Positions 25,071-34,228 of a DNA stretch of 58,847 bases are shown here, in pieces (the first letter of the stretch is position 1; the number at the start of each line of letters is the position of its first letter). This stretch comes from a bacterium (GTDB lineage Archaea > Micrarchaeota > Micrarchaeia > Micrarchaeales > CABMGC01), in contig JAKBPE010000007.1 of NCBI GenBank assembly GCA_021829835.1, positions 1-58,847 of the forward strand. Reading direction: 5' to 3'. Under the pieces are notes generated by a model. The model was given only the letters and a program-made list of their open reading frames with translations, ran no database searches and was not told where the DNA came from. Made by a program: the position numbers and the translations under genes.

Positions 25071-26164
25071 TCTACTCCCTTTTTCTCTTCCTTCGGCCTT
25101 ATTATTGCAAAATTAGCCTTTGCTCCCATTTCGTAGACGTTTCTTGCTCCTACATATCCCATTGAAGTTTTAAGCGCTGAGGTGAGCTTCTCTACCATAT
25201 CGCTTACAGGGCCTTCTGATTCTACATGTATTTTTATTCCTTCGGCGATGTCTTTTCCTTTTCCTGAATCCTGATAGCGGTCAAGCGCTGCACGCTTGGC
25301 TCTTGCCTCACTGCTTCCCATTCCCCAGTATACCTTGTATTGCTTGCCGTCTTTTTCTATTTTTTGTCCTGGGCTTTCATCACAGCGTGCTAACATGTTG
25401 CCCAGCATAACAAATGAGGCTCCCAACCCGAAAGATATCGCTATGTCTCTTGGCTTGCGTATTCCACCATCTGCAATTATCGGTATTGAAAGTTTCAGTT
25501 TTCTTAGAGCGGAGGTAGCCTCTTCCAGAGCAAAAGGGACAGGAGAGCCTACCCCAGTCACATCAGTAGTAGTGCATATGGAGCCTCCGCCCATTCCGAC
25601 TTTTATTCCGGATATGTTTTGAGAGCCTATTTCCTTTACCGCATGTAGTATTCCTTGCTCTGTGCCTAAATTTCCTATTACTATCTTTTTTCCTGTAGAT
25701 TGGATTATCTTTTTAACAGCTTCGAATATCTTTTGATTGTGGAAGCTAGCAACATCAGTAAATAATATGTCGGCTTCTTCTGCTATTGCTATTGCGCGCT
25801 CCACTTCTGAAGAGATAGCTACACCTACTGCGAGCCTGCCTTTCATGTCTTTCGTAGCATTTGGATTATTTTCAGGAATTTTGAATGACTTGACTTTCCG
25901 AAGCATCTCTAATGCCTCTTCAGTACTGCAATTCCGATGTATTACACCAAGGCCACCGCTGAGACCTAGGGCTATGGCCATTTCAGGACCTGTTACAGTA
26001 TCCATCGCCGCGGAGAGAAAAGGGGATTTTAAAATAATCCCGTCAAGCGAAGAAGAAGAATCTATATCTTTCGGGCTCATTTGTGCATATCCTGGAAGCA
26101 TTAGAAGTTCATCAAAAGAGTATGCCTTTTTGCAATTCCCAAGTTTGCTTTCGTCTATTTCCAT
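25067..26164 (-). CDS. guaB: IMP dehydrogenase lacking CBS domains
   Basis: 365 residues, compared with about 485 for the usual enzyme. The barrel begins with SFDELLMLPGYA and PFLSAAMDTVT. The catalytic Cys loop is GGGSICTTTDVTGVGSP (C197), and ADGGIRKPRDI and LGNMLA follow. The segment where two CBS domains normally sit (after GVIHRN) is a linker of about 30 residues, so allosteric ATP/GTP control is lost. The loop differs from the common GPGSICTTR. GMP reductase is related, but the guaA neighbour favours IMP to XMP oxidation. The stop overlaps the deaminase start (ATGA). Confidence 0.88.
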   Translation of the reverse strand: MEIDESKLGNCKKAYSFDELLMLPGYAQMSPKDIDSSSSLDGIILKSPFLSAAMDTVTGPEMAIALGLSGGLGVIHRNCSTEEALEMLRKVKSFKIPENNPNATKDMKGRLAVGVAISSEVERAIAIAEEADILFTDVASFHNQKIFEAVKKIIQSTGKKIVIGNLGTEQGILHAVKEIGSQNISGIKVGMGGGSICTTTDVTGVGSPVPFALEEATSALRKLKLSIPIIADGGIRKPRDIAISFGLGASFVMLGNMLARCDESPGQKIEKDGKQYKVYWGMGSSEARAKRAALDRYQDSGKGKDIAEGIKIHVESEGPVSDMVEKLTSALKTSMGYVGARNVYEMGAKANFAIIRPKEEKKGVE

Positions 26165-26238
26165 ATGGCTTATACGTAGACAATATTTATATGGGTTTTC
26201 TGGCCTTTCCAGAATTTTACTACCAGCGTATGTTTAAG

Positions 26239-27783
26239 CTATTCCCACTCGATTGTTGATGGAGGTTTGTTGGTTATGTCATATACAACACGTACAACGG
26301 ATGGTATCTCGGCAGTTATTCTTCCTGATATCTTTTCAAGTATTTCATAAGGAATTGCAGAGAAATTGGCAGTCATGGCCTCCCTGCTTTCGACTGCCCT
26401 TAATGCAATTACATTCCCATATGCTCTTGAATCTCCCTTGACGCCTGTGCTTTTTGTTCCGGTGACGACAGCAAAATACTGCCATGGCCTTTCTTTTATT
26501 GGGATTTTTTCAATTTCGGAACAGAATATGGCATCTGCTTTTTTAAGTATTTTTACTTCCTCTGCTGTTATTTTCCCCATTATCCTTACTGCAAGCCCGG
26601 GTCCTGGGAATGGCTGTCTGTAAACCATTTCTTCTGGAATGCCGATTTTTTTTGCTAGCCGCCTTACTTCATCTTTGTATAAATCCCTTAATGGCTCTAC
26701 AATTTTCTTGAATTTGGAGTCAGAGGGTATTCCTCCGACATTATGGTGGGTCTTTATAATGCTTGAATTCTTTGAATGGCCTGACTCAATCCTGTCAGGA
26801 TATATGGTGCCCTGTATAAGGAATTCTGCCTTGTGTTTTTTTGCCTCTGCCTCAAAGATACGGATAAATTCTCTTCCTATTATCTTTCTTTTTCTTTCAG
26901 GATCTTTCACATTTTTTAATTCGGCAAGGAATTTCTCTCCCGCATTTATGCTTATGAGATTAATGTTTAGCTTTTTGGCCATCTCTGAGATCTTTTCTGG
27001 CTCTCCCTCACGCATAAGACCTGTGTCAACAAACACGGCTGTGAGACGGTCCCCTATCGCCTTTGAGGCTATTGTTGCGGCGGTGGTAGAGTCTATTCCA
27101 CCACTAAGAGCCATTATGGCACGACCACTTCCTATTTCCTTTTTTACATTGTTTATGTATTGTATTACATTTTTCTCCGCGTTCCATTCTTTCTTGCATT
27201 TGCATATTCCGAAAATAAAGTTTGAGAGTATTTTTGAACCGTTTTTGGTGTGCGCGACTTCAGGATGCCATTGTATCCCGAATATCTTTCTTTTTTTGTC
27301 TTCATATGCTGCTATCTTGCAATTTGTACTGCTTGCAGTAATCGAGATGCTTTCAGGAAGTCTTGTTACACTATCGCCATGGCTCATCCATACCTCTTCA
27401 TTGGTTTTTAGGCCTTTTAGTATGTCGCCTGTTTTCATTATTTTCGCTGTGGCGTTTCCGTATTCCTGCTTTTCAGTTTTTTCGACTCTGCCTCCGATAT
27501 AATCTGCAAGAAGCTGATGCCCGTAGCATATTCCAAGTATTGGAATTCCGGATTCAAGAATTTCTTTGTCCATTTTTGGAGAGTCTGGGGAGTAAATGCT
27601 TAGAGGTCCCCCAGATAATATTATGCCTTTTATATTCATATTTTCCTTCATTGACATAAGCTCCTTTTTGCTTATGTCATATGGTACTATTTCGGAATAG
27701 ACGCCCATTTCCCGTATGCGCCTTCCTATTAGGTGGCAGTATTGGCCTCCAAAATCAATTATAAGAATAGTGTCAGTTACCAT
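26239..27783 (-). CDS. guaA: GMP synthase, fused glutaminase and synthetase
   Basis: 514 residues. The N-terminal class I amidotransferase has GICYGHQ (C86) and FGIQWHPE (the His-Glu pair, about 170-176). The ATP-pyrophosphatase domain has ALSGGIDSTTAA near residue 226. The C-terminal dimerisation domain ends in PPSTIEWE. It makes GMP from XMP, glutamine and ATP. Many archaea encode the two halves as separate genes; here they are one bacterial-like chain. It is the first gene of the guaA-guaB-deaminase-nucleotidyltransferase operon, with 74 bases before guaB. Confidence 0.95.
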   Translation of the reverse strand: MVTDTILIIDFGGQYCHLIGRRIREMGVYSEIVPYDISKKELMSMKENMNIKGIILSGGPLSIYSPDSPKMDKEILESGIPILGICYGHQLLADYIGGRVEKTEKQEYGNATAKIMKTGDILKGLKTNEEVWMSHGDSVTRLPESISITASSTNCKIAAYEDKKRKIFGIQWHPEVAHTKNGSKILSNFIFGICKCKKEWNAEKNVIQYINNVKKEIGSGRAIMALSGGIDSTTAATIASKAIGDRLTAVFVDTGLMREGEPEKISEMAKKLNINLISINAGEKFLAELKNVKDPERKRKIIGREFIRIFEAEAKKHKAEFLIQGTIYPDRIESGHSKNSSIIKTHHNVGGIPSDSKFKKIVEPLRDLYKDEVRRLAKKIGIPEEMVYRQPFPGPGLAVRIMGKITAEEVKILKKADAIFCSEIEKIPIKERPWQYFAVVTGTKSTGVKGDSRAYGNVIALRAVESREAMTANFSAIPYEILEKISGRITAEIPSVVRVVYDITNKPPSTIEWE

Positions 27784-27799
27784 GATAGATTAGTGTTGA

Positions 27800-27817
27800 A
27801 ATGTTTTAATAAACATT
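27800..27817. promoter_or_regulatory. Inverted repeat in the guaA promoter
   Basis: AATGTTTTAATAAACATT has perfect seven-base arms around TAAT. It lies 17-34 bases upstream of the guaA start at 27783 and includes the TATA-like TTTATTAAAA on the minus strand. It is a candidate operator for the purine operon or a symmetric core promoter. Confidence 0.45.
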
Positions 27818-27871
27818 AGGTATTGGTATGGGTTTTGTAGTTTTGCTGTCATCCGGTTTTTAGTCGAGAAT

Positions 27872-29200
27872 CTACAGTATTTTAGAGAGCCTCACAGCTG
27901 CGAAAGGAATCAGCATTTCTTCTGGACTCAGTCCTCCGTGCACTCCTACATAGTGCCATTCGGATTCTTTCAGGTGTTTATACCATACGGCTCTTCCCGA
28001 GTATGGAAGTATGAGAAGATTGCCTACCCTTGACTTGAATTTTTTGTTTGGCTTTTCATTGCCGAAGAGAGTCTTTATAACCGAATCGTTGAGCTTGACT
28101 ACCTTTGCGGTTTTTGAGAGTTTTTTCGATAGGAAAGCATAGGCTTCTTCAAGCTTTTCTGGTTTTATGTGCATGAATACATCTCTTGGGCCGCCATAAG
28201 GGAGTATAGGCTTTCCGTTTCTTCCTAAATCGTAATAACTATTTAGTTTCTTATATTTGTTGAGATACAAGACGTTCTCTGGCTTTATAGAAGTATGGCC
28301 GTGGTCTGCTGTTATTATCAGAAGGGTTTCTGATGCGGTTTTTTTGGAGAGCTTGCTAAGGAAACCGTCTTCGAGAGAGTGAGATATGGATAGTATCTCG
28401 GCTTCTGATTCTTCAGTATGGGAACCGTACGCATGGGCCAGTGAATCTATACCGTTTAGGTATACGTAAAAATATGATCTATCTTTTTCATTCTCGAGGA
28501 TCCTCCTTAACTTTATTGCAAAATCCGAATTTTTTATATGGGTTTCACTTGTTTTTTTTGAACTGAATTGTTTGTTGTATTCTGAAGATGCTATTCTGGA
28601 ATCTAGTAGCGTGTATGTATTCACTTTTGATTTTTTTGCATTGCCGTATATAGTTATGCCACTGTATAGAATTTTTGGATTCTCTTTTCCCTTTAGAGAC
28701 TCGTTCGTAAGGGAGGTGAATGGAAGCGTATTTATTATCTGGTCTATTTCATCAAAATATAATGTCCATTCGATAAGACCATGCTCCTTTGGAGTAAGGC
28801 CTGAATTTATAGTAGTTATAGAAGCCGCAGTTGTGGAGGGGAAACCGCTTGTTATAGGCGCAAATATCCCATTATCTGCAACTTTCCTGAAGAAGGAAGC
28901 ATATTCAAGTGATTTGAGGAACATGTCGTAGCCGAAGCCGTCTAGAAGCAGAACGACTATTTTCTTTATGTTTTTTGTATCTATGTGTTTGATTATGGAT
29001 TTGTCGAGGGTTTTGCCTACAGGTTTTGCCCCTAATAGATCAAGCGCGGTGTTTGACACATTTGCGAGGGAGTATCCATCATACAAAGGGTAGACGATTC
29101 CGTTTTTCTCCGAGCCGCAGACATGTTTTTCTACGTCTTTGAGTAACATGTAGCCATCTCTTCTGATTTTATACTTGAGATTATTTATATGTGAGTCCAT
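27872..29200 (-). CDS. Alkaline-phosphatase-superfamily hydrolase, copy 1
   Basis: 442 residues, type I phosphodiesterase/nucleotide pyrophosphatase-like. Metal and nucleophile motifs: VVLLLDGFGYD (about 81-91), the Thr nucleophile in SGFPSTTAASIT (about 117-128), HGLIEW, GIDSLAHAYG (about 248-257), ITADHGHTS (about 296-304), and VGVHGGLSPEEM near the C-terminus. No signal peptide is seen, so it is probably cytosolic. It may hydrolyse phosphodiester or phosphomonoester substrates, or isomerise sugar phosphates; I cannot choose. It is a tandem paralogue of the 29262-30530 gene. It starts at ATG 29200 or at 29149, where the neighbour starts. Confidence 0.82.
   Translation of the reverse strand: MDSHINNLKYKIRRDGYMLLKDVEKHVCGSEKNGIVYPLYDGYSLANVSNTALDLLGAKPVGKTLDKSIIKHIDTKNIKKIVVLLLDGFGYDMFLKSLEYASFFRKVADNGIFAPITSGFPSTTAASITTINSGLTPKEHGLIEWTLYFDEIDQIINTLPFTSLTNESLKGKENPKILYSGITIYGNAKKSKVNTYTLLDSRIASSEYNKQFSSKKTSETHIKNSDFAIKLRRILENEKDRSYFYVYLNGIDSLAHAYGSHTEESEAEILSISHSLEDGFLSKLSKKTASETLLIITADHGHTSIKPENVLYLNKYKKLNSYYDLGRNGKPILPYGGPRDVFMHIKPEKLEEAYAFLSKKLSKTAKVVKLNDSVIKTLFGNEKPNKKFKSRVGNLLILPYSGRAVWYKHLKESEWHYVGVHGGLSPEEMLIPFAAVRLSKIL
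28838..29037. repeat. Near-identical block shared with 30219-30418 (copy A)
   Basis: About 200 bases match the block at 30219-30418 with a single difference that I could see (AGAACGACTA here, AGAACTACTA there). The flanking coding sequence diverges strongly. It covers the metal-binding VVLLLDGFGYD region of the hydrolase. Confidence 0.85.
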
Positions 29201-29261
29201 TCTACAGATTTCAGAAATAATGCAATAAAAATTCGGATTTTAGGATTTTGGAATTAGTATG

Positions 29262-30530
29262 TTATAGGATTTTGGAGAGCCTTACAGCTGCGAAAGGAAT
29301 CAGCATTTCTTCTGGGCTCAGTCCTCCGTGCACCCCTATGTTTCTTTCTTTATGCCCTTTCTCGTGTTGATACCATACAGATTTTCCAGTATATGGAAGT
29401 ATGAGAAGATTTCCGGCTCTTTTTAGAAATTTTTTATTTTCATTGCTGCTTAACAGTCTATCTGATTCGGAGGCATCTGTCAGCTTGACTACCTTTGCAG
29501 TTTTTGAGAGTTTTTTCGATAGGAAAGCATAGGCTTCTTCAAGCTTTTCTGGTTTTATGTGCATGAATACATATCTTGGGCTTCCTATTGGTGGTATTGG
29601 TTTTTTGTTTTTGTCTAATTTATAATAATTATTGAGCTTTTTAAATTTGTTAAGATAGATTGTTTTTTTAGGGTATATTCTAATATGGCCGTGGTCTGCT
29701 GTTATTATCAGAAGGGTTTCTGATGCGGTTTTTTTGGAAAGCTTGCTAAGGAAACTAGATTCAAGGGCATTTGATATGAGAGAAATCTCGGCTTCTGATG
29801 CTTCAGAATGTGGTCCGTGTATGTGGGTAATTGTATCTATCCCATTTAGATATGCAAAGAAATAGGATTTTTCTTTTTCATTCTCAAGGATTTCTCTTAG
29901 CTTTATTGCAAAATCTGAATCCTTTACATGATATATGCTTTTCCTTTTTGACCTGAATGACTGGTTATAGTCAGTTTTATCGATTTGATAATCGATGAGT
30001 GTGTATGGATGGATTCCTGACTTTTTAAAATTCCCAAATACGGTAGATTTTGTATGGAATATATCTTGGCTGAGCATTCTACTTCTTTTGTCTTTATTAT
30101 GATTTAAGACATTTATTATCTGGTTTGAAGTTTCAGAGTAAAAAATCCAGGAGAGGATGCCGTGATTGGTAGGGACCTCTCCGGTGTTCATAGTAGTTAT
30201 TGAAACTGCAGTTGAAGAGGGGAAACCGCTTGTTATAGGCGCAAATATCCCATTATCTGCAACTTTCCTGAAGAAGGAAGCATATTCAAGTGATTTGAGG
30301 AACATGTCGTAGCCGAAGCCGTCTAGAAGCAGAACTACTATTTTCTTTATGTTTTTTGTATCTATGTGTTTGATTATGGATTTGTCGAGGGTTTTGCCTA
30401 CAGGTTTTGCCCCTAATATATAAAGCGCAGTGTTTGGCACGTTTACGAGGGAGTATCCATCATACAAAGGGTAGACGATTCCGTTTTTCTCCGAGCCGCA
30501 GACATGTTTTTCTACGTCTTTGAGTAACAT
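29262..30530 (-). CDS. Alkaline-phosphatase-superfamily hydrolase, copy 2
   Basis: 422 residues and clearly a tandem duplicate of the next gene downstream. The motifs VVLLLDGFGYD, SGFPSSTAVSIT, HGILSW, GIDTITHIHG, ITADHGHIR and GVHGGLSPEEM are present. The nucleophile position is Ser/Thr (SSTA here, STTA in copy 1), and the metal Asp/His residues are kept. The middle third (about 135-330) differs much more than the N-terminal 120 and C-terminal 60 residues, so specificity has probably diverged. Its start is at 30530. Homology to copy 1 continues upstream of this ATG (codons for I-R-T-D-G-Y). It follows rpoA2 by 36 bases and may be transcribed with the polymerase operon. Confidence 0.82.
   Translation of the reverse strand: MLLKDVEKHVCGSEKNGIVYPLYDGYSLVNVPNTALYILGAKPVGKTLDKSIIKHIDTKNIKKIVVLLLDGFGYDMFLKSLEYASFFRKVADNGIFAPITSGFPSSTAVSITTMNTGEVPTNHGILSWIFYSETSNQIINVLNHNKDKRSRMLSQDIFHTKSTVFGNFKKSGIHPYTLIDYQIDKTDYNQSFRSKRKSIYHVKDSDFAIKLREILENEKEKSYFFAYLNGIDTITHIHGPHSEASEAEISLISNALESSFLSKLSKKTASETLLIITADHGHIRIYPKKTIYLNKFKKLNNYYKLDKNKKPIPPIGSPRYVFMHIKPEKLEEAYAFLSKKLSKTAKVVKLTDASESDRLLSSNENKKFLKRAGNLLILPYTGKSVWYQHEKGHKERNIGVHGGLSPEEMLIPFAAVRLSKIL
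30219..30418. repeat. Near-identical block shared with 28838-29037 (copy B)
   Basis: Second copy of the 200-base near-identical block, offset by 1381 bases. Such identity at synonymous positions points to recent duplication or gene conversion. Confidence 0.85.
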
Positions 30531-30566
30531 ATAGCCATCTGTTCTTATGCAATCTCTGTTTTGGAC

Positions 30567-31622
30567 CTATTCTTTGGATTGGGCCGCTGACTTTGATTTT
30601 TTTATTTCTTCCTTTTTAACTGCGAGTCTGACCGAACCGGTACCTATAGGTATCTGTTTTCCTACGAGGATATTTTCAGTTACGCCCCTCATAGGATCTA
30701 TCTCTCCGAATGAAGCCGCATTTACAAGATGTTTTATTGTTTCTTCGTATGCAGCCTTGGCAAATACTGAGTTTTTTTGGCCGCTAAGACCATGCCTTCC
30801 TACTCCCTTTATGTCTCCAGAGTAAGTCATCGCATCTGCAACTAGCATTATATGTCTCTCATCTACGTCTATCTTCTGCTCATCGAGAGTCTTTTTCAGC
30901 TCGTTTACAATCGTATTCCTTGCTGCTTCTATTCCGAATAATCGGTGCATTGCAAAGACATCGTTCGTATAAAGCCTTGAGCGGTCTATTCCCTCGGTGT
31001 CGATTATTCCCTCAATATGGCTTCCTGCTGCCACTATGTAGAATTCCCCTTCTTTTGTCCTTTGTATTACTGCCTTTCCTGCGCCTTCTATTCCCTGTAT
31101 GGTCTTGCGCATTATCCTTACGCTTGTCTGCCTTATCTCACTTAGATTCTTTGTCTTGAGCTTTACTATTATATTGCCGTCTTCTGATACCTTCGCCTCG
31201 ACTTCCATTGCCTTTGATAATTTCTGTGCAACATGTGAAGGAGTAAGATCGTTTGCTACCATAGCCTGCTTGTCCAATATGAATTTTATTGCGCCTTTTG
31301 AGAAACTTTCTATTGCTCTTTTGGCTATGTTTCCCATCCTTACCTCATTTATCGATTTTACTACATGTTCAGCCTTTTCAAAGTTGGATTTTGCCGATGA
31401 GTTAAGATAGACATAGGTTATTGGGGTCGCAGGTTTCTTCCTTGCATCTACCAACTCCACTATTCTTGGAAGTCCGGATGTAGCGATTGTTGCCTCTATT
31501 CCTGCGTAGTGAAATGTCCTTAGAATCATTTGGGTTCCTGGTTCTCCTATCGACTGCGCAGCAAGCATGCCTACAGGTTCTCCATAATTTACTGTGAATT
31601 TTTTATTTTTTGATTCTTTCAT
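30567..31622 (-). CDS. rpoA2: RNA polymerase subunit A''
   Basis: About 351 residues. It contains the C-terminal part of the largest subunit, with [28 protein letters not shown] (quoted in pieces: [14 protein letters not shown], then RTFHYAG), the trigger-loop and bridge-helix side, and the jaw and clamp end. The split A'/A'' arrangement is archaeal. The ATG at 31622 has GTGA upstream and lies four bases after the A' stop; GTG at 31643 would overlap A'. The usual downstream genes (L30e, NusA, S12, S7) are absent and two phosphodiesterases follow instead. Confidence 0.95.
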   Translation of the reverse strand: MKESKNKKFTVNYGEPVGMLAAQSIGEPGTQMILRTFHYAGIEATIATSGLPRIVELVDARKKPATPITYVYLNSSAKSNFEKAEHVVKSINEVRMGNIAKRAIESFSKGAIKFILDKQAMVANDLTPSHVAQKLSKAMEVEAKVSEDGNIIVKLKTKNLSEIRQTSVRIMRKTIQGIEGAGKAVIQRTKEGEFYIVAAGSHIEGIIDTEGIDRSRLYTNDVFAMHRLFGIEAARNTIVNELKKTLDEQKIDVDERHIMLVADAMTYSGDIKGVGRHGLSGQKNSVFAKAAYEETIKHLVNAASFGEIDPMRGVTENILVGKQIPIGTGSVRLAVKKEEIKKSKSAAQSKE

Positions 31623-31626
31623 ACAA

Positions 31627-34224
31627 TCACTCTTCCTCTTCACTCATCTTTGCAAACTGCACCTTTACCGGATCTATTGCATCTGCACCATAAACAGTCT
31701 CGATTATGTTGTTGTTTATATCTCTGACGCTAAGATCTTTCTTTACATAATAATCCTGGAGGGCATTGGATAGCCTTCTGTATAAGTATCCTGATCTTCC
31801 CGTTAGGAGCGCCTTGTATACTTCTGAACCTCTTGAACCTACAGCGTGGCTGAAAATATCTATAGGAGAGAGTCCACCGTAATAGTTTGTTATTATGAAT
31901 CCTCTTGCAGTAGGTCCTACATCTCCTGGCTTTATGTGAGGGAGGAGCCTGTTTGTGTAATAGCCTCTTTTTATTCTTCCTCCGCTAAGGGTAGCCTGCT
32001 GCCCGAGGAACATAGACATCTGTTCCAGGTTAAGTATGCTTCCTCTTGATCCTGAAAGGGCCATTTCCACTGCGCTGTTGGATTCACTGGAGTGTTTTGC
32101 GAGATATTCTCCGGCATTGCTTCTGGCTAAGTTTAGTTCTGCGATTATCATTCGTTCAAGAGACTCTTTTGGAGTGTAGCCGATCATTGGTTCAAACTTG
32201 CCTGTCTTGTACTCTTCTATCATCTTCTCTATCTTACTGAAGGTATCGCGGAGTATTTTCTCCTTCTCCTCCTCTGTTTTTTTGTCTATTGAGTATTCCT
32301 TGACTCCTACAGTGACTCCTGCTAGCGTTACGTAGGCATCTGAAAGCTTTGATGATACATATATGAATTTCCTAAGCTCTTCGTAGCCGAAATCCATAGC
32401 TATCTTTATTGCAAGTCCGTTGTCTCTCCCATAAGTTTCCTTTGTAACTACCCCTTCGATGAGTTTTCCGTCTTTTATTACGAAAGGACCCATCTTGGTT
32501 TTCTGGCTGTAATTAAGCTTTTTAGGTAGAATCATTGAGAATATATCTTTTCCTGAATACATACCGTCTTTGTTTGCCTTTGGTAGTTCATATACTCCGC
32601 AAATGCCCATAAGATAGCAAGCTAGATCTTTCGTTATGAAGTTTGTATCCTTTGTAAGTGCGTACATACCGCTGATTCCGTCTTCGCTGTTGGTTATTAT
32701 TGCTGATCCGTCTCTTGGCGAAAATATCTGGTATTGTACTTCCATAAGATGCCTTGCTTCAGCCTGTGCTTCTAATGTCTGCGGTACGTGGAGGTTCATT
32801 TCGTCTCCGTCGAAGTCTGCGTTGTAAGGTGCAGTTGCACAGTAGTTTATCCTGAAAGTCTTTCCAGGAAGAACCTTTATTTTGTGCGCCATTATTGAGA
32901 CCCTGTGAAGTGAAGGCTGCCTGTTAAACAGTGCTATATCTCCGTCGATTATCTGCCGCTCCATTATTGTGCCTGGGATTATGCTCTTCATTATCTCTTC
33001 TTTGTTTCCTTCCAACACTCTGAGTCTTTTGCCGTCTTGCAGGATTATATTTAGTATCATAGGGTGTGTAGTTCTCTCCGCAAGCTCCTTTGCAAATTCA
33101 AGGTTCCATTGTGTTACATAGAATGGTACGGTGAGTTTTTCAGCGATCTCTTGAGGCACTCCAACCTCATTTATATCAAGATAAGGATCTACGCTTATTA
33201 CAGTCCTTGCAGAGTAGTTTACCCTTTTTCCGCTTAGATTATACCTGAATCTTCCTTCTTTGCCTTTAAGCCTCTGTGCGAGGGTCTTGAGTGCCCTGCC
33301 GCTCCTATGTCTCGCTGGAGGTATTCCTGATGCTTCATTGTTGAAGTATGCGGTAACGTGATACTGGAGAAGTTCCCAAAGGTCATCTATTATGATCTGG
33401 GGCGCTCCGGCATTTATGTTCTGCTCAAGGCGCTGGTTTATTCTCATTATGTCTACAAGCTTATGTGTCAAATCGTCTTCAGACCTCTCTCCGGATTCCA
33501 GAGTTATTGAAGGCCTTACATTTACAGGAGGCACCAGCAGAGAGGTTATTATGAGCCATTCAGGTCTTGATCTGTGTGCATCTATGTTTAACAGGCTTAG
33601 GTCAGCATCACTTATCTTTGCAAGCATGTCACGTATCTCGTCGGGCTTGAGCCTTCTGTCTCCTGCCGTAAAATATGTAGGCTGAGAGAACTTGAGCTTT
33701 GCCTGTTCCTCATTGCAGTAAGGGCATCTTTTTGTCCTCTTTACTTTTTTGGCTTTCTGATTTTTTGACTGCTTTGTAAGCTTTGCGTTTGCCTCTTCAG
33801 ATTCAGCTTCTGTTGCATTTTCAAGTACTACACGCTCTATTCCGGAGGCTGCTTCTGGAGCATCTATAGCTTCTATTTTTTTAATGGCTTCTATCTGTTC
33901 CTCGTCTAGAAGAATCCTATGGCAATTCATGCATGTTGCCTGAAGGATCATGTATATTACTTTTGAGAATTCGGAGTGTATGACTGGCTTTACAAGCTCT
34001 ATGTGCCCGAAATGGCCAGGGCATGTCTTTGCCCTTGCACCGCATGTCTTACATATAAGTCCAGGATCGATTATTCCAAGGCGCTGGTCGAGTAGGCCTC
34101 CATCTATGGGATAACCGTCTTCATTGTATGTATCTGGAACAGTAAGCTTGGCGACGCTCATCTTCTTTACTTCGTCAGGGGAGACTATCCCGAATCGTAT
34201 ATAATTTATTGCTTCGGCTTGCAT
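31627..34224 (-). CDS. rpoA1: RNA polymerase subunit A'
   Basis: 865 residues. It has an N-terminal zinc site ([17 protein letters not shown]), a second CxxC...CxxC ribbon (CMNCH, then CPYCNEEQ), and the catalytic motif [15 protein letters not shown], whose three Asp hold the active-site Mg. An Ala/Glu/Lys-rich insertion (about 130-165) between the zinc sites looks lineage-specific. It forms the active centre with B' and B''. SD-like GAGTGAT precedes the ATG. It lies four bases after rpoB1 and four before rpoA2. Confidence 0.97.
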   Translation of the reverse strand: MQAEAINYIRFGIVSPDEVKKMSVAKLTVPDTYNEDGYPIDGGLLDQRLGIIDPGLICKTCGARAKTCPGHFGHIELVKPVIHSEFSKVIYMILQATCMNCHRILLDEEQIEAIKKIEAIDAPEAASGIERVVLENATEAESEEANAKLTKQSKNQKAKKVKRTKRCPYCNEEQAKLKFSQPTYFTAGDRRLKPDEIRDMLAKISDADLSLLNIDAHRSRPEWLIITSLLVPPVNVRPSITLESGERSEDDLTHKLVDIMRINQRLEQNINAGAPQIIIDDLWELLQYHVTAYFNNEASGIPPARHRSGRALKTLAQRLKGKEGRFRYNLSGKRVNYSARTVISVDPYLDINEVGVPQEIAEKLTVPFYVTQWNLEFAKELAERTTHPMILNIILQDGKRLRVLEGNKEEIMKSIIPGTIMERQIIDGDIALFNRQPSLHRVSIMAHKIKVLPGKTFRINYCATAPYNADFDGDEMNLHVPQTLEAQAEARHLMEVQYQIFSPRDGSAIITNSEDGISGMYALTKDTNFITKDLACYLMGICGVYELPKANKDGMYSGKDIFSMILPKKLNYSQKTKMGPFVIKDGKLIEGVVTKETYGRDNGLAIKIAMDFGYEELRKFIYVSSKLSDAYVTLAGVTVGVKEYSIDKKTEEEKEKILRDTFSKIEKMIEEYKTGKFEPMIGYTPKESLERMIIAELNLARSNAGEYLAKHSSESNSAVEMALSGSRGSILNLEQMSMFLGQQATLSGGRIKRGYYTNRLLPHIKPGDVGPTARGFIITNYYGGLSPIDIFSHAVGSRGSEVYKALLTGRSGYLYRRLSNALQDYYVKKDLSVRDINNNIIETVYGADAIDPVKVQFAKMSEEEE

Positions 34225-34228
34225 GTTA

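Noticed and set aside
26639-27502. Long plus-strand open frame opposite guaA
   Set aside because: guaA is complete and motif-verified on the minus strand. The antisense product is hydrophobic and low in complexity with no recognisable fold.
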